Shown piece after piece: positions 1 through 8,396 of a stretch of DNA of 64,000 bases. Source of the DNA: Sphingobacteriales bacterium (GTDB lineage: Bacteria; Bacteroidota; Bacteroidia; Chitinophagales; JADIYW01). The notes under the pieces were generated by a model. That model ran no database searches. It was not told the origin of the DNA and saw only the letters and a program-made list of their open reading frames with translations. Where the stretch lies: assembly GCA_016699615.1 (NCBI GenBank), contig CP064984.1:2762001-2826000 (forward strand), given 5' to 3'. Each line of letters opens with the position of its first letter. Positions within the stretch are counted from its first letter, which is position 1. A program made the position numbers and the translations under genes.

Positions 1-162
1 ATTATCTGTTTGGTAGGTAATAGATGACACTATTCCCATTCCATATACGCCAATTTCTTCCATCGTTTTTATATCAGACAGAATTCCTGCGCCAGCACTT
101 GGGTCAAAGCCAGCAATACTTAGAACTATTGGTCTTGCATTAGTCTTTTTGTTTTGCACCAT
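1..162 (-). CDS. thiD: Hydroxymethylpyrimidine / phosphomethylpyrimidine kinase, N-terminal part
   Basis: This is the first 54 codons of a ThiD-type kinase; the gene runs off the left edge. ThiD phosphorylates the pyrimidine precursor of thiamine in the cytosol. The start is the ATG at 162-160. After about ten polar residues comes the ribokinase-superfamily opening VLSIAGFDPSAGAGILSD (residues 13-30), which in ThiD forms the first strand and the glycine-rich substrate loop, followed by the segment GVYGMGIVSSITYQT typical of the family. The start lies inside the last codons of the next minus-strand gene (stop near 140), an overlap of about 23 bases that suggests co-transcription. The recognisable part matches ThiD well; only the missing catalytic C-terminus limits certainty. 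Confidence 0.88.
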   Translation of the reverse strand, partial: MVQNKKTNARPIVLSIAGFDPSAGAGILSDIKTMEEIGVYGMGIVSSITYQTDN

Positions 163-1666
163 GTTTTATTAATATTTCTTTTATAGATGTATAATGCATA
201 CTTTTCTTTTTTACTAAGATAGGTATGTATTTAAAATTAGATTTATCATATTTTTCTCTCCAAAAATAAAACAAATAATCTACAGCATTTTCAGGTTTTT
301 GTTCTTTTATATATTGTCTTATGTTTTCTGGCAATAAAAATATCTCATAACTATCATACCAAATACTATTAATATTTGTATCATGATATAATACAATATC
401 TGCATTTAATTCAAGTAATTTTGATTCTGTATAATTAATTCTTTGCTTTCTTGGTGTATGTCTATTGTTGGCAAATATTGTTTGCCAATTGCTTGTATAA
501 GATAAAAAATTATCATCATAAGCAATGATTTTGCCGTAGTTCAAAAACTTAATATTATTAGCAACTCTGTATAAATTATTGTGGTATTGCTGAAGTGAGC
601 TAATCGTATAATTTTTCATTTGAGGTAATGCATAAAAAAGTATAAATATGCCAAATGAAATTTTCTGTGATAATGACCTAAAATCTCTAATAAAAATAAA
701 GGTTAACACTATTAAACCTAAATAAATAATGTAATAGTTTTTATAAGCAACATTCTCAATTTGTGGATGCAATGCGTTTACAAAAATTGGAATAAGCACA
801 TAACCAATAAAAATTGCATAATGTTTTGATGTAATTTTTTTCCTCTGTTTTATAAAATAGAATAACACACCAATTAATATTGGAAGTATAAAATATCTAA
901 GATAATGCAAGCCAAAGTATAAAGCACTTTTATCAAATATTAGAATCTTTGAAAGTGATTCAGCATTAAACTGATAAGGTAGTACTTTCCCAAAATAAAT
1001 CAATCTATATGAATAAAAAATAATTACAGGAATGATTAAATAGATAACTGTTTTTGTTATTCTAAATAGATAAAATCTTTTCTTTTCTCTTTGTTTTAGT
1101 TCGTTTACATCAACATAACTTGAGATTATTAATGGTAATACGTAGAAAAAGTTTAATATATTTATTGCAATTAAAACACTTGATGCAATTAATAAAAAAG
1201 TATATCTTTTGTTCCAGAATGCTCTTATTACCAATAAATATAAAAATCCAATAAACAACACATCACTACCCAAAAGTGCTGCCCAAATTTGTACACCGAG
1301 CAACAAACTCAGCATTATAAAAAAATTAACATTAGAAAATCTAGATTTTACGATACCAACCATTGTATAAAATGAAAAAACATGTGCAATACAATTAACT
1401 AAAATTATTGCATTGTTTGTATTTATTTTTAGCGTCGTAGATACAAATGATACAATTGTATTGAATAATATATTTGCACTATCATCAAAAGTAAAAGTAG
1501 AAAATTTATCATAATGATAGAAATGATGCAGAATTAAATTGTCTATGTATATATAATTATCTAAAAAGCATTGTGCAGGCAAAAGATATTTTGGTGTAAC
1601 ATAAAATAATAACCAAAATATTGGTAACGAAAAAAATAACGTAATTATCAATTTTTTAGAAATCAT
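140..1666 (-). CDS. Multi-pass membrane protein, GT-C-type glycosyltransferase-like
   Basis: The protein has 508 residues. It carries a signal-anchor-like first segment (about residues 5-27) and roughly ten further hydrophobic segments, then a soluble C-terminal region from about residue 370. A segment in the middle, YFGKVLPYQFNAESLSK, resembles the YFG..LPNT..AK loop common in bacterial GT-C glycosyltransferase-like proteins that use polyprenyl-phosphate sugars. The C-terminal stretch NADIVLYHD also resembles that group. From this I infer a role in transferring sugar to a lipid or surface polymer at the inner membrane, but no acidic catalytic pair can be assigned with confidence. It is immediately upstream of thiD, which it overlaps, and divergent from the acyl-CoA-binding protein gene. 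An uncharacterised membrane protein without enzyme activity is the alternative. Confidence 0.6.
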   Translation of the reverse strand: MISKKLIITLFFSLPIFWLLFYVTPKYLLPAQCFLDNYIYIDNLILHHFYHYDKFSTFTFDDSANILFNTIVSFVSTTLKINTNNAIILVNCIAHVFSFYTMVGIVKSRFSNVNFFIMLSLLLGVQIWAALLGSDVLFIGFLYLLVIRAFWNKRYTFLLIASSVLIAINILNFFYVLPLIISSYVDVNELKQREKKRFYLFRITKTVIYLIIPVIIFYSYRLIYFGKVLPYQFNAESLSKILIFDKSALYFGLHYLRYFILPILIGVLFYFIKQRKKITSKHYAIFIGYVLIPIFVNALHPQIENVAYKNYYIIYLGLIVLTFIFIRDFRSLSQKISFGIFILFYALPQMKNYTISSLQQYHNNLYRVANNIKFLNYGKIIAYDDNFLSYTSNWQTIFANNRHTPRKQRINYTESKLLELNADIVLYHDTNINSIWYDSYEIFLLPENIRQYIKEQKPENAVDYLFYFWREKYDKSNFKYIPILVKKKSMHYTSIKEILIKHGAKQKD

Positions 1667-1704
1667 TTCATAAATTTATACCTTAAAAATTAAATTTTAT
1701 AATC

Positions 1705-1962
1705 ATGACATTACAAGAACAGTTTTCTCAAGCTCAAATTGATGTAAAAACACTTACAAAAAGACCATCAGATGCAGAATTATTAGATTTGTATGCTTTT
1801 TTTAAACAAGCAACAGACGGCGACAATACAACTTCAAAACCAGGAATGTTTGATATCAAAGGTCAATTTAAGTGGAATGCATGGAAAGATAAAGCTGGAC
1901 TTTCTGCTGATGAAGCTATGCAAAAATATATTGATTTGGTTAAAACACTTCTTTCAAAGTAG
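1705..1962 (+). CDS. Acyl-CoA-binding protein (ACBP)
   Basis: This is a compact 85-residue cytosolic protein of the usual ACBP length. The whole sequence fits the four-helix ACBP fold. It begins with a helix (residues 3-15), followed by the hallmark region LLDLYAFFKQATDGD (about 26-40) containing the Tyr and Lys that contact acyl-CoA. Then come GQFKWNAWKDKAGLS (about 53-67), with its conserved K.W..W pattern, and a final amphipathic helix ending KYIDLVKTLL. ACBP buffers long-chain acyl-CoA esters. It stands alone between the divergent membrane-protein gene and the sdh operon. An acyl-CoA dehydrogenase occurs further along at 41101, but there is no sign of shared regulation. Confidence 0.93.
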   Translation: MTLQEQFSQAQIDVKTLTKRPSDAELLDLYAFFKQATDGDNTTSKPGMFDIKGQFKWNAWKDKAGLSADEAMQKYIDLVKTLLSK

Positions 1963-2037
1963 TTATATAGATTAATTCTAAATTATATTGAACAATAAAT
2001 TAATGTGATTATACATAATTTAAAGTTTTTACCTGTT

Positions 2038-2045
2038 TATCTTTG
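2038..2045 (+). promoter_or_regulatory. Probable -7 box of the sdh operon promoter
   Basis: TATCTTTG fits the Bacteroidota -7 consensus TAnnTTTG and lies 30 bases before the sdhC start codon. I see no clean TTG -33 element at the expected spacing. Confidence 0.45.
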
Positions 2046-2074
2046 CACAAATTTTTAATTCATTTCATAGTTAT

Positions 2075-2758
2075 ATGGCAGCAAATAATTTTTATACTTC
2101 ATCAATTGGAAAAAAAATCATCGTAGGACTTACCGGACTATTCCTAATTTCTTTCATGCTAGTGCATTTATCAATCAACAGTTTGATATTAGTTGATATC
2201 ATCAATCCAGATGATAATGGTGCAACATTCAATGTAGCAGCACACTTTATGTCTCATAATTGGGCAATCAGAGTAATGGAAATAGGATTGTTCCTTGGCT
2301 TAATAGCACATATAGTTCTTACACTAAAACTACAATTTGAGAACAATAGCAAAAGACCAGTAAAATATGTTGTGTCTGCAGCTAATAAAAACTCAAAGTG
2401 GTATTCAAGATCAATGGCAATATTAGGCTCATTATTGCTTATATTTTTAGCAACACATTTATATCAATTTTGGTTGCCAACAAAACAAGCATTATATATA
2501 ACACACGAAGAAGAAAATTCTTTCCAAATGGTAATAAATACACTTACATGTCCAATTAACCTAGTAATCTATTTATTAGGATTTATAGCATTAGGTTACC
2601 ATTTGTTACACGGATTTCCAAGTGCATTTCAATCATTAGGATTAAACCACAAAAAATATACATCAATCATAAAAACATTAGGTACTATATTTTCAATCTT
2701 TGTACCAGCTATGTTTGGAATAATTGCTTTAGCAATCTTCTTTGGTCTAGTACAATAA
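2075..2758 (+). CDS. sdhC: Succinate dehydrogenase / fumarate reductase cytochrome b558 subunit
   Basis: This 227-residue protein has five predicted transmembrane helices. It is the single large membrane anchor typical of b558-type complex II in Bacteroidota, so no sdhD is expected. Visible features are the start FYTSSIGKKIIVGLTGLFL, the histidine of FMLVHLSINSL after the first helix, HFMSHNWAIRVMEIGL, HIVLTLKLQ, LATHLYQFWLP and GYHLLHGFPSAFQSLGL. These histidines are the likely axial ligands of two hemes b. The protein anchors SdhA and SdhB to the inner membrane and passes electrons to or from menaquinone. The sdhA start follows after 46 bases, so the two genes form one operon read from the promoter near 2040. 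Confidence 0.95.
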   Translation: MAANNFYTSSIGKKIIVGLTGLFLISFMLVHLSINSLILVDIINPDDNGATFNVAAHFMSHNWAIRVMEIGLFLGLIAHIVLTLKLQFENNSKRPVKYVVSAANKNSKWYSRSMAILGSLLLIFLATHLYQFWLPTKQALYITHEEENSFQMVINTLTCPINLVIYLLGFIALGYHLLHGFPSAFQSLGLNHKKYTSIIKTLGTIFSIFVPAMFGIIALAIFFGLVQ

Positions 2759-2804
2759 TAATAGTTTTAAGAAACAAATTAAAGATACAATAAATTTATC
2801 ATAT

Positions 2805-4781
2805 ATGTTAAATTCAAAAATACCTAAAGGCGAAATAGATAAAAAATGGACTGATTATAAAAGTCATGTAAAGTTGGTAAATCCAGCAAATAAAAGAAAA
2901 TTAGAAATAATTGTTATTGGCACAGGATTAGCAGGTGCATCAGCAGCAGCTACACTAGGCGAACTTGGCTACCAAGTAAAAGCTTTTTGTTTCCAAGATT
3001 CACCAAGACGTGCACACTCAATTGCAGCACAAGGTGGTATCAATGCTGCAAAAAACTACCAAAATGATGGTGATTCAGTGTATCGTTTATTTTATGATAC
3101 AATAAAAGGTGGCGACTATCGTGCACGCGAAGCAAATGTTCATCGATTAGCAGAAGTATCAGTAAATATTATTGACCAATGTGTTGCACAAGGCGTACCA
3201 TTTGCTAGAGAATATGGTGGGCTATTAAACAATAGATCTTTTGGTGGGACACAAGTAAAAAGAACATTCTACGCAGCAGGACAAACAGGACAGCAATTAT
3301 TATTAGGCGCCTACTCAGCATTAGAACGTCAAGTAGCTATAGGTAATGTAAAACAATATTCAAGACATGAAATGCTAGATATTGTAAAAATTGATGGTAA
3401 AGCAAGAGGAATTATTGCGAGAAACTTAGTAACAGGAAAATTAGAAAGACATTTTGGACATGCAGTATTGTTGTGCACAGGCGGATATGGAAACGTATTC
3501 TATCTTTCTACAAATGCAATGGGTTCAAATGTTACAGCTGCATGGAAAGCACACAAAAAAGGAGCATACTTTGGAAACCCATGTTTCACACAAATACATC
3601 CAACATGTATTCCAGTATCAGGTGACCATCAGTCAAAATTAACTTTGATGTCAGAGTCACTAAGAAATGATGGAAGAATTTGGGTACCTAAAAAGAAAGA
3701 TGACAATAGAAAACCAAATGATATTCCAGAAGATGAAAGAGATTATTATTTAGAAAGAAGATATCCTGCATTCGGAAACTTAGTACCACGTGATGTGGCA
3801 TCTAGAGCAGCAAAAGAAAGATGCGATGCTGGATATGGTGTAGGTACCACAAAACAAGCTGTTTATTTAGATTTTAAATACAATCTAATCAATAAATATG
3901 GTAAAACAGAAGCAAATAGATTAGGTATTCAAAATCCTGATGAAGCAACATTAGTAAAATTAGGCAAAGAAGTAGTAAAAGAAGAGTATGGTAACCTATT
4001 TGATATGTATGAAAAAATTACAGGCGAAAATCCATACGAAGTGCCAATGAGAATTTATCCTGCTGTGCATTATACAATGGGCGGACTTTGGGTAGATTAT
4101 GAATTAATGACAACAGTTCAAGGATTATACGCATTAGGTGAATGTAATTTCTCCGACCACGGCGCAAACAGACTCGGAGCATCTGCATTAATGCAAGGCT
4201 TAGCAGATGGATATTTTGTAATTCCATATACAATTGGAAATTATCTTGCAGATGAAATTGCTGTAAAACCAATTCCAACAGATAGTCCAGAATTCTTAGA
4301 TGCTGAAAAAGCTGTTCAAGAAAGAATAGATAAATTAATGAGCATTAAAGGTAAGCAATCAGTAGAAAGCTTCCACAAACGCTTAGGAAAAATTATGTGG
4401 AATAAATGCGGTATGGCTAGAAATGAAAGTGATTTGAAAGATGCAATTAATGAAATAAGAGCATTGAAGAATGAGTTTTGGAGTGATGTAAAAGTTCTAG
4501 GAAATATTGAAGAATTTAACCCAGAATTAGATAAAGCAGGAAGAGTTGCAGACTTTTTAGAATTAGGTGAGTTAATGTGTTTAGATGCATTAAATAGAAC
4601 GGAAAGTTGTGGCGGACATTTTAGAGAAGAATCTCAAACAGAAGAAGGCGAAGCACAACGTGATGATGAAAACTTTAAATATGTTGCTGCATGGGAATTA
4701 AAAGGAGAAAGTGATTGGCAACTGCACAAAGAAGAATTAGTGTACGAAAACATTAAAATTGCAGCAAGAAGTTATAAATAA
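2805..4781 (+). CDS. sdhA: Succinate dehydrogenase / fumarate reductase flavoprotein subunit
   Basis: This is the 658-residue catalytic subunit of complex II. It oxidises succinate to fumarate (or the reverse) and holds covalent FAD. A Rossmann motif GTGLAG occurs at residues 39-44. HSIAAQGGIN at 71-80 has His71 in the position that binds FAD covalently. Further on are the substrate-side segments FTQIHPTCIPVSG and LMSESLRNDGRIWVP and the typical LGECNFSDHGANRLGASAL region. The length agrees with the Bacteroidota and epsilon-type family, longer than the E. coli protein. It sits between sdhC and, unusually, a nucleotidyltransferase gene that starts only two bases after its stop; sdhB follows about 700 bases later. 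Confidence 0.97.
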   Translation: MLNSKIPKGEIDKKWTDYKSHVKLVNPANKRKLEIIVIGTGLAGASAAATLGELGYQVKAFCFQDSPRRAHSIAAQGGINAAKNYQNDGDSVYRLFYDTIKGGDYRAREANVHRLAEVSVNIIDQCVAQGVPFAREYGGLLNNRSFGGTQVKRTFYAAGQTGQQLLLGAYSALERQVAIGNVKQYSRHEMLDIVKIDGKARGIIARNLVTGKLERHFGHAVLLCTGGYGNVFYLSTNAMGSNVTAAWKAHKKGAYFGNPCFTQIHPTCIPVSGDHQSKLTLMSESLRNDGRIWVPKKKDDNRKPNDIPEDERDYYLERRYPAFGNLVPRDVASRAAKERCDAGYGVGTTKQAVYLDFKYNLINKYGKTEANRLGIQNPDEATLVKLGKEVVKEEYGNLFDMYEKITGENPYEVPMRIYPAVHYTMGGLWVDYELMTTVQGLYALGECNFSDHGANRLGASALMQGLADGYFVIPYTIGNYLADEIAVKPIPTDSPEFLDAEKAVQERIDKLMSIKGKQSVESFHKRLGKIMWNKCGMARNESDLKDAINEIRALKNEFWSDVKVLGNIEEFNPELDKAGRVADFLELGELMCLDALNRTESCGGHFREESQTEEGEAQRDDENFKYVAAWELKGESDWQLHKEELVYENIKIAARSYK

Positions 4782-4783
4782 TT

Positions 4784-5275
4784 ATGACAATTGGAATTGA
4801 TCACATATTTCAAGAATTATATAAACACGATATTCGATATTTATTGACTGGTGGTTTAGCAGTAAATCTATATGGTGTAAATAGAATGACAGCAGATATT
4901 GATTTAATTTTAGATTTGACAAAAGAAAATATCAAAAAGTTTCATTCAGTAATTAGAAAAATAAATTTCATTCCATTATTGCCATTGCCATTTGAGCTTT
5001 TAGCTGACAAAATTGAAAGATTGAAAATTATAGAAGAGAAAAACTTAGTAGCATATTCATTTTATAATAAAACAAAGAAATTCCTAAATATTGATGTTAT
5101 TATTGATATACCTAAATCATTTAGTGAACTTTGGGAAAATAGAATTGTTAAAACAACAGATGATTATCAGATAAATTTAATAGGTTTTGATGATTTAATA
5201 CTACTGAAAGAATATGCAAATAGAGTACAAGATAAAAATGACATTCTATTATTAAAATCTGCAAATAAAAAATAA
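4784..5275 (+). CDS. Nucleotidyltransferase of the DUF6036 / AbiEii-like type
   Basis: This 163-residue soluble protein carries a minimal nucleotidyltransferase core. LLTGGLAVNLYG (about residues 20-31) is the GG motif, followed by TADIDLILD (about 37-45), where the two aspartates would bind metal and nucleotide. Later, KFLNIDVIIDI supplies a plausible third acidic residue. Related families act as toxins in toxin-antitoxin modules or as antibiotic-modifying enzymes; which applies here cannot be told from the sequence. It begins two bases after the sdhA stop and shares one base with the next small gene, so it is translated as part of the sdh transcript. The two genes together interrupt the normally contiguous sdhA-sdhB pair, which suggests later insertion. 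Confidence 0.72.
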   Translation: MTIGIDHIFQELYKHDIRYLLTGGLAVNLYGVNRMTADIDLILDLTKENIKKFHSVIRKINFIPLLPLPFELLADKIERLKIIEEKNLVAYSFYNKTKKFLNIDVIIDIPKSFSELWENRIVKTTDDYQINLIGFDDLILLKEYANRVQDKNDILLLKSANKK

Positions 5276-5469
5276 TGAGAGAGAAAATTATAAATACAAA
5301 TGAAAATACTATTTATGATGTAAATAATCCTAATTTGTATTTAAATTTAGATGTGAAAGAAGTTTTTGAATGGATTGAAACAACTAATGAATTTATTTGG
5401 AAAACATTGACAAAAGAACAACAAGAACAACAAATAGAAAATAGAAAGAAAAAATTATATAAGGCTTAA
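5275..5469 (+). CDS. Small hypothetical protein paired with the nucleotidyltransferase
   Basis: This 64-residue protein has no family I recognise. It has a Tyr/Asn-rich N-terminus (YDVNNPNLYLNLDVKEV), a Trp-containing central helix (FEWIETTNEFIWKTL) and a basic glutamine-rich C-terminal helix (KEQQEQQIENRKKK). Its ATG overlaps the stop of the preceding nucleotidyltransferase by one base, so translation is probably coupled. The arrangement suggests a partner or antidote for the nucleotidyltransferase, but that is inference from position only. sdhB starts 27 bases downstream. Confidence 0.55.
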   Translation: MREKIINTNENTIYDVNNPNLYLNLDVKEVFEWIETTNEFIWKTLTKEQQEQQIENRKKKLYKA

Positions 5470-5496
5470 TCGTTTTTAATATATTAAATAAATTAT

Positions 5497-6261
5497 ATGG
5501 AACACTACAATATGAATCTGACACTTAAAGTGTGGAGACAAAAAAACAGTAAAGATAAAGGTGCTTTAGAAACTTACGAAGTAAAAGATATTTCGTCTGA
5601 AATGTCATTCTTAGAAATGTTTGACGTTTTAAACGAACAACTAATTGCAGAAAACAAAGAGCCAATTGCATTCGACCATGATTGTCGCGAAGGTATATGT
5701 GGTATGTGTTCTATGTATATTAATGGAAGACCACATGGCCCATGGCATGCAACAACAACGTGCCAATTACACATGCGTGCATTTAAAAATGGAGATACAA
5801 TAGTAGTAGAACCTTGGCGTGCGCAAGCATTTCCAGTAATAAAAGATTTAGTTGTAGATAGAACAGCATTAGACAGAATTATACAAGCAGGTGGATATGT
5901 TTCAGTAAATACAGGTGTTACAATAGATGCAAACACATTTCCAATTTCAAAAGAAATAGCAGATGAAGCATTTGCAGCAGCTGCATGTATTGGCTGTGGT
6001 GCTTGTGTAGCAGCATGCAAAAATTCATCAGCAATGCTTTTCACATCTGCAAAAATATCACAGTTAGCATTACTACCACAAGGCAAAGTAGAAAAAGACA
6101 AGAGAGTACTTAATATGGTTGCACAAATGGATAAAGAAGGTTTTGGTAGTTGTACAAACACTGGAGCGTATGAAGCTGAATGTCCAAAAGAAATTTCTTT
6201 AGAAAATATTGCAAGAATGAATAGAGAATATTTAGTTGCAAGTGTTAAATCTGAAGACTAA
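5497..6261 (+). CDS. sdhB: Succinate dehydrogenase / fumarate reductase iron-sulfur subunit
   Basis: This 254-residue subunit carries electrons between the flavin of SdhA and the quinone site at SdhC. The N-terminal ferredoxin domain has Cys63, Cys68, Cys71 and Cys89 for the [2Fe-2S] cluster (CREGICGMC then TTTC). The C-terminal domain has CIGCGACVAAC (Cys164, 167, 170, 174) plus Cys219 and Cys229 (GSCT, ECP) for the [4Fe-4S] and [3Fe-4S] clusters. The ATG at 5497 is taken as the start; an in-frame ATG five codons later is also possible. It is the last gene of the operon and is followed by a strong hairpin terminator at 6282. Confidence 0.96.
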   Translation: MEHYNMNLTLKVWRQKNSKDKGALETYEVKDISSEMSFLEMFDVLNEQLIAENKEPIAFDHDCREGICGMCSMYINGRPHGPWHATTTCQLHMRAFKNGDTIVVEPWRAQAFPVIKDLVVDRTALDRIIQAGGYVSVNTGVTIDANTFPISKEIADEAFAAAACIGCGACVAACKNSSAMLFTSAKISQLALLPQGKVEKDKRVLNMVAQMDKEGFGSCTNTGAYEAECPKEISLENIARMNREYLVASVKSED

Positions 6262-6281
6262 AAAAAATATTAAATATTTAG

Positions 6282-6313
6282 AAGCCTTTTCTTAATAGAA
6301 AAGGCTTTTTTAT
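6282..6313 (+). terminator. Rho-independent terminator of the sdh operon
   Basis: A 10-bp perfect stem, AAGCCTTTTC at 6282-6291 with GAAAAGGCTT at 6298-6307, encloses a six-base loop and is followed by a T-rich run. It begins 20 bases after the sdhB stop. Confidence 0.85.
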
Positions 6314-6347
6314 TTGAACAAATGAAGCATTTTGTTGTTACTCTCAT

Positions 6348-7382
6348 ATGAAATGTTTTTGTAGAATTTTATTCCCAATTTTAATATTTTTGATACCATT
6401 ACAATCATGTACACAAAACATATCAACAAAAAATAAAAAAAAGCCTATGCCAAATAATTTATCAGAAGCAGAATGGAAAGCAAAACTTTCGTCTGAAGAA
6501 TATTATATTTTAAGAGAAAAAGGTACCGAAAAACCATATTCAGGAAAGTTTTTAATGAATAAGGAAAATGGAAATTATGTATGTAAAGGATGTGGAACTG
6601 TTTTATTTAATAGCGATAGCAAATTTGATTCACACTGTGGCTGGCCAAGCTTTGACAAAGAGATAGGAAAAGGAATTATCAACTACACGCAAGACAATTC
6701 TCATGGTATGCAACGGATAGAAATTACTTGTGCAAATTGTGGCGGACATCTTGCACATGTGTTTAATGATGGACCAACAGAAACAGGAATGCGTTATTGT
6801 GTCAATTCTGTTTCTTTAGATTTTGTTCCTGAAAATGATAAAAATAAACTTGAAACTGCAACGTTTGGTGGTGGTTGTTTTTGGTGCACAGAAGCCATTT
6901 ACACAAGAATTGATGGTGTAGAAAAAGTTACATCAGGCTACGCTGGTGGCAAAACTAAAAATCCAACTTACAAAGAAGTATGCGATGGCAATACAGGACA
7001 TGCAGAAGTAATACAAATTGACTACAATCCAGCAAAAATTTCATATGCAGATTTGCTTAAAGTATTTTTCTCAACACATGATCCAACTACATTAAATAGA
7101 CAAGGAAATGATGTAGGCACACAATATAGAAGCGTAGTATTTTATCATAATGATGCACAAAAAGCTCAGGTTGAAGAAGTAATTGAGAAGTTGACAGCAG
7201 AGAAAATTTATGACAATACAATTGTAACAGAAATAAGTCCATTCACTATTTTTTATAGTGCAGAAGATTATCATCAAGATTATTTTAAATACAATTCAAA
7301 AACAAACTCGTACTGCGAAATTGTCATTCAACCAAAAGTTGAGAAATTTGAAAAAGTATTTAAAGATATCTTAAAAAAGTAG
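6348..7382 (+). CDS. msrBA: Lipoprotein methionine sulfoxide reductase, MsrB-MsrA fusion
   Basis: This 344-residue fusion reduces both stereoisomers of methionine sulfoxide in oxidised proteins. It starts with a lipoprotein signal (hydrophobic residues 7-18, lipobox LQSC with Cys21), so it should be anchored in the envelope. The MsrB domain (about 37-160) has zinc-type CxxC pairs at VCKGC (Cys79, Cys82) and ITCANCGG, and the catalytic Cys in RYCVNS (about residue 151). The MsrA domain (about 168-335) has the catalytic Cys of GGGCFWCTE (about residue 178) and the typical GYAGG and YHQDYF segments. The order MsrB then MsrA is one of the two known fusion orders. It is transcribed alone, converging on the minus-strand oxidoreductase gene, with only 9 bases between stops. 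Confidence 0.95.
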   Translation: MKCFCRILFPILIFLIPLQSCTQNISTKNKKKPMPNNLSEAEWKAKLSSEEYYILREKGTEKPYSGKFLMNKENGNYVCKGCGTVLFNSDSKFDSHCGWPSFDKEIGKGIINYTQDNSHGMQRIEITCANCGGHLAHVFNDGPTETGMRYCVNSVSLDFVPENDKNKLETATFGGGCFWCTEAIYTRIDGVEKVTSGYAGGKTKNPTYKEVCDGNTGHAEVIQIDYNPAKISYADLLKVFFSTHDPTTLNRQGNDVGTQYRSVVFYHNDAQKAQVEEVIEKLTAEKIYDNTIVTEISPFTIFYSAEDYHQDYFKYNSKTNSYCEIVIQPKVEKFEKVFKDILKK

Positions 7383-7391
7383 GAGCGTAGC

Positions 7392-8396
7392 TTACCAAAT
7401 AATGCCAATCTTGCCCATAGTCTTTCTATTTTCCATGTCTGTATGTGCTTGGTAAATATCTTTTGCAGCATACATTTTACCAACTTCAGGTGCAATTTTA
7501 TTATTGACTAATAATTCTATGACACTATCCATACAATATTTTAGTGTATCTGGTTTGTAGTCAGCAATTCTCAGCATATTCACGCCAATCATACTTCTCG
7601 ATTCCATTAGCAATTGCGCAGGATGATAAAAACCAAACTCTGCTGCCATTATTCCTTTTGAAACGATATTCTTTGCATCAGTCATACTTGATGCACCATA
7701 GCCAACAATACGTCCACCTTTGTTGAGTAATTTATATGATTTTCTAAAGTTTTCTGCACCAAGGCTATCAAATGCCACATCAATTGGTTCGTTTATTATC
7801 TTCGAAAAATCTTGTGAAGTATAATTAATCGGAACATCTACACCTTGATTTCTTAGATACTCAAGTTTTGCATCACTACCTGCTGTTGAATATATTTTTG
7901 CATTTCTTAATTTACACAATTGTATTAGTGCAGTACCAACGCCACCTGCGCCTGCGTGAATTAAAACAGTTTCGTTTGGCAATACATTTGTTGCCACATG
8001 GCAAGCATAGTATGCTGTTGAATATTGTGTAGCTAAGGCTAGTGCTTTTCCAGCATCCATATCTTCTGGAATTTTAGAAACTGCATTTTCTTTCTGTGTT
8101 ATGTATTGCGAATAGCCACCAAATCTTGTGAAAGCCAAAACTCTATCACCAACTTTTAGATGTTGTACATCTTTTCCTACTTTATCTACTCTGCCTACAA
8201 CTTCATAGCCAATAATGGTTGGTAATGGTGGACAATCTTGATAGTTGCCTAAACGTGCTACCACATCTGCAAAGTTTATACCTGAAGCTTCTACTAGTAC
8301 AGCAACTTCATCTGCATTAGGTTCTGTTTTTTGAATTGATCTAAATTCAAATGCTTTTTCTGGCGTTCCGTTTTTAACTAGATATATTGCTTGCAT
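7392..8396 (-). CDS. Zinc-independent quinone oxidoreductase-like MDR enzyme
   Basis: This 334-residue MDR-superfamily protein starts at MQAIYLVKNG, the usual beginning for quinone oxidoreductases. It has the GroES-like catalytic domain (ASGINFADVVARLGNY, then PTIIGYEVVGRV), the NADP-binding Rossmann motif HAGAGGVGTALIQL and a typical C-terminus ENRKTMGKIGI. Cys ligands of zinc alcohol dehydrogenases are absent, as in QOR enzymes. Reduction of a quinone or enone with NADPH in the cytosol is inferred. No stop codon separates it from the upstream membrane-protein frame (8397-9023), so on paper the two form one 543-residue protein. I split them because the family start coincides with this ATG; the two other frames both carry a TAA within about 30 bases upstream, so a single missing base would remove a natural stop. 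Confidence 0.9.
   Translation of the reverse strand: MQAIYLVKNGTPEKAFEFRSIQKTEPNADEVAVLVEASGINFADVVARLGNYQDCPPLPTIIGYEVVGRVDKVGKDVQHLKVGDRVLAFTRFGGYSQYITQKENAVSKIPEDMDAGKALALATQYSTAYYACHVATNVLPNETVLIHAGAGGVGTALIQLCKLRNAKIYSTAGSDAKLEYLRNQGVDVPINYTSQDFSKIINEPIDVAFDSLGAENFRKSYKLLNKGGRIVGYGASSMTDAKNIVSKGIMAAEFGFYHPAQLLMESRSMIGVNMLRIADYKPDTLKYCMDSVIELLVNNKIAPEVGKMYAAKDIYQAHTDMENRKTMGKIGIIW

Noticed and set aside
5574..6161. Long minus-strand frame inside sdhB
   Set aside because: It is the reverse shadow of a clear iron-sulfur protein gene, and its cysteines mirror sdhB codons.
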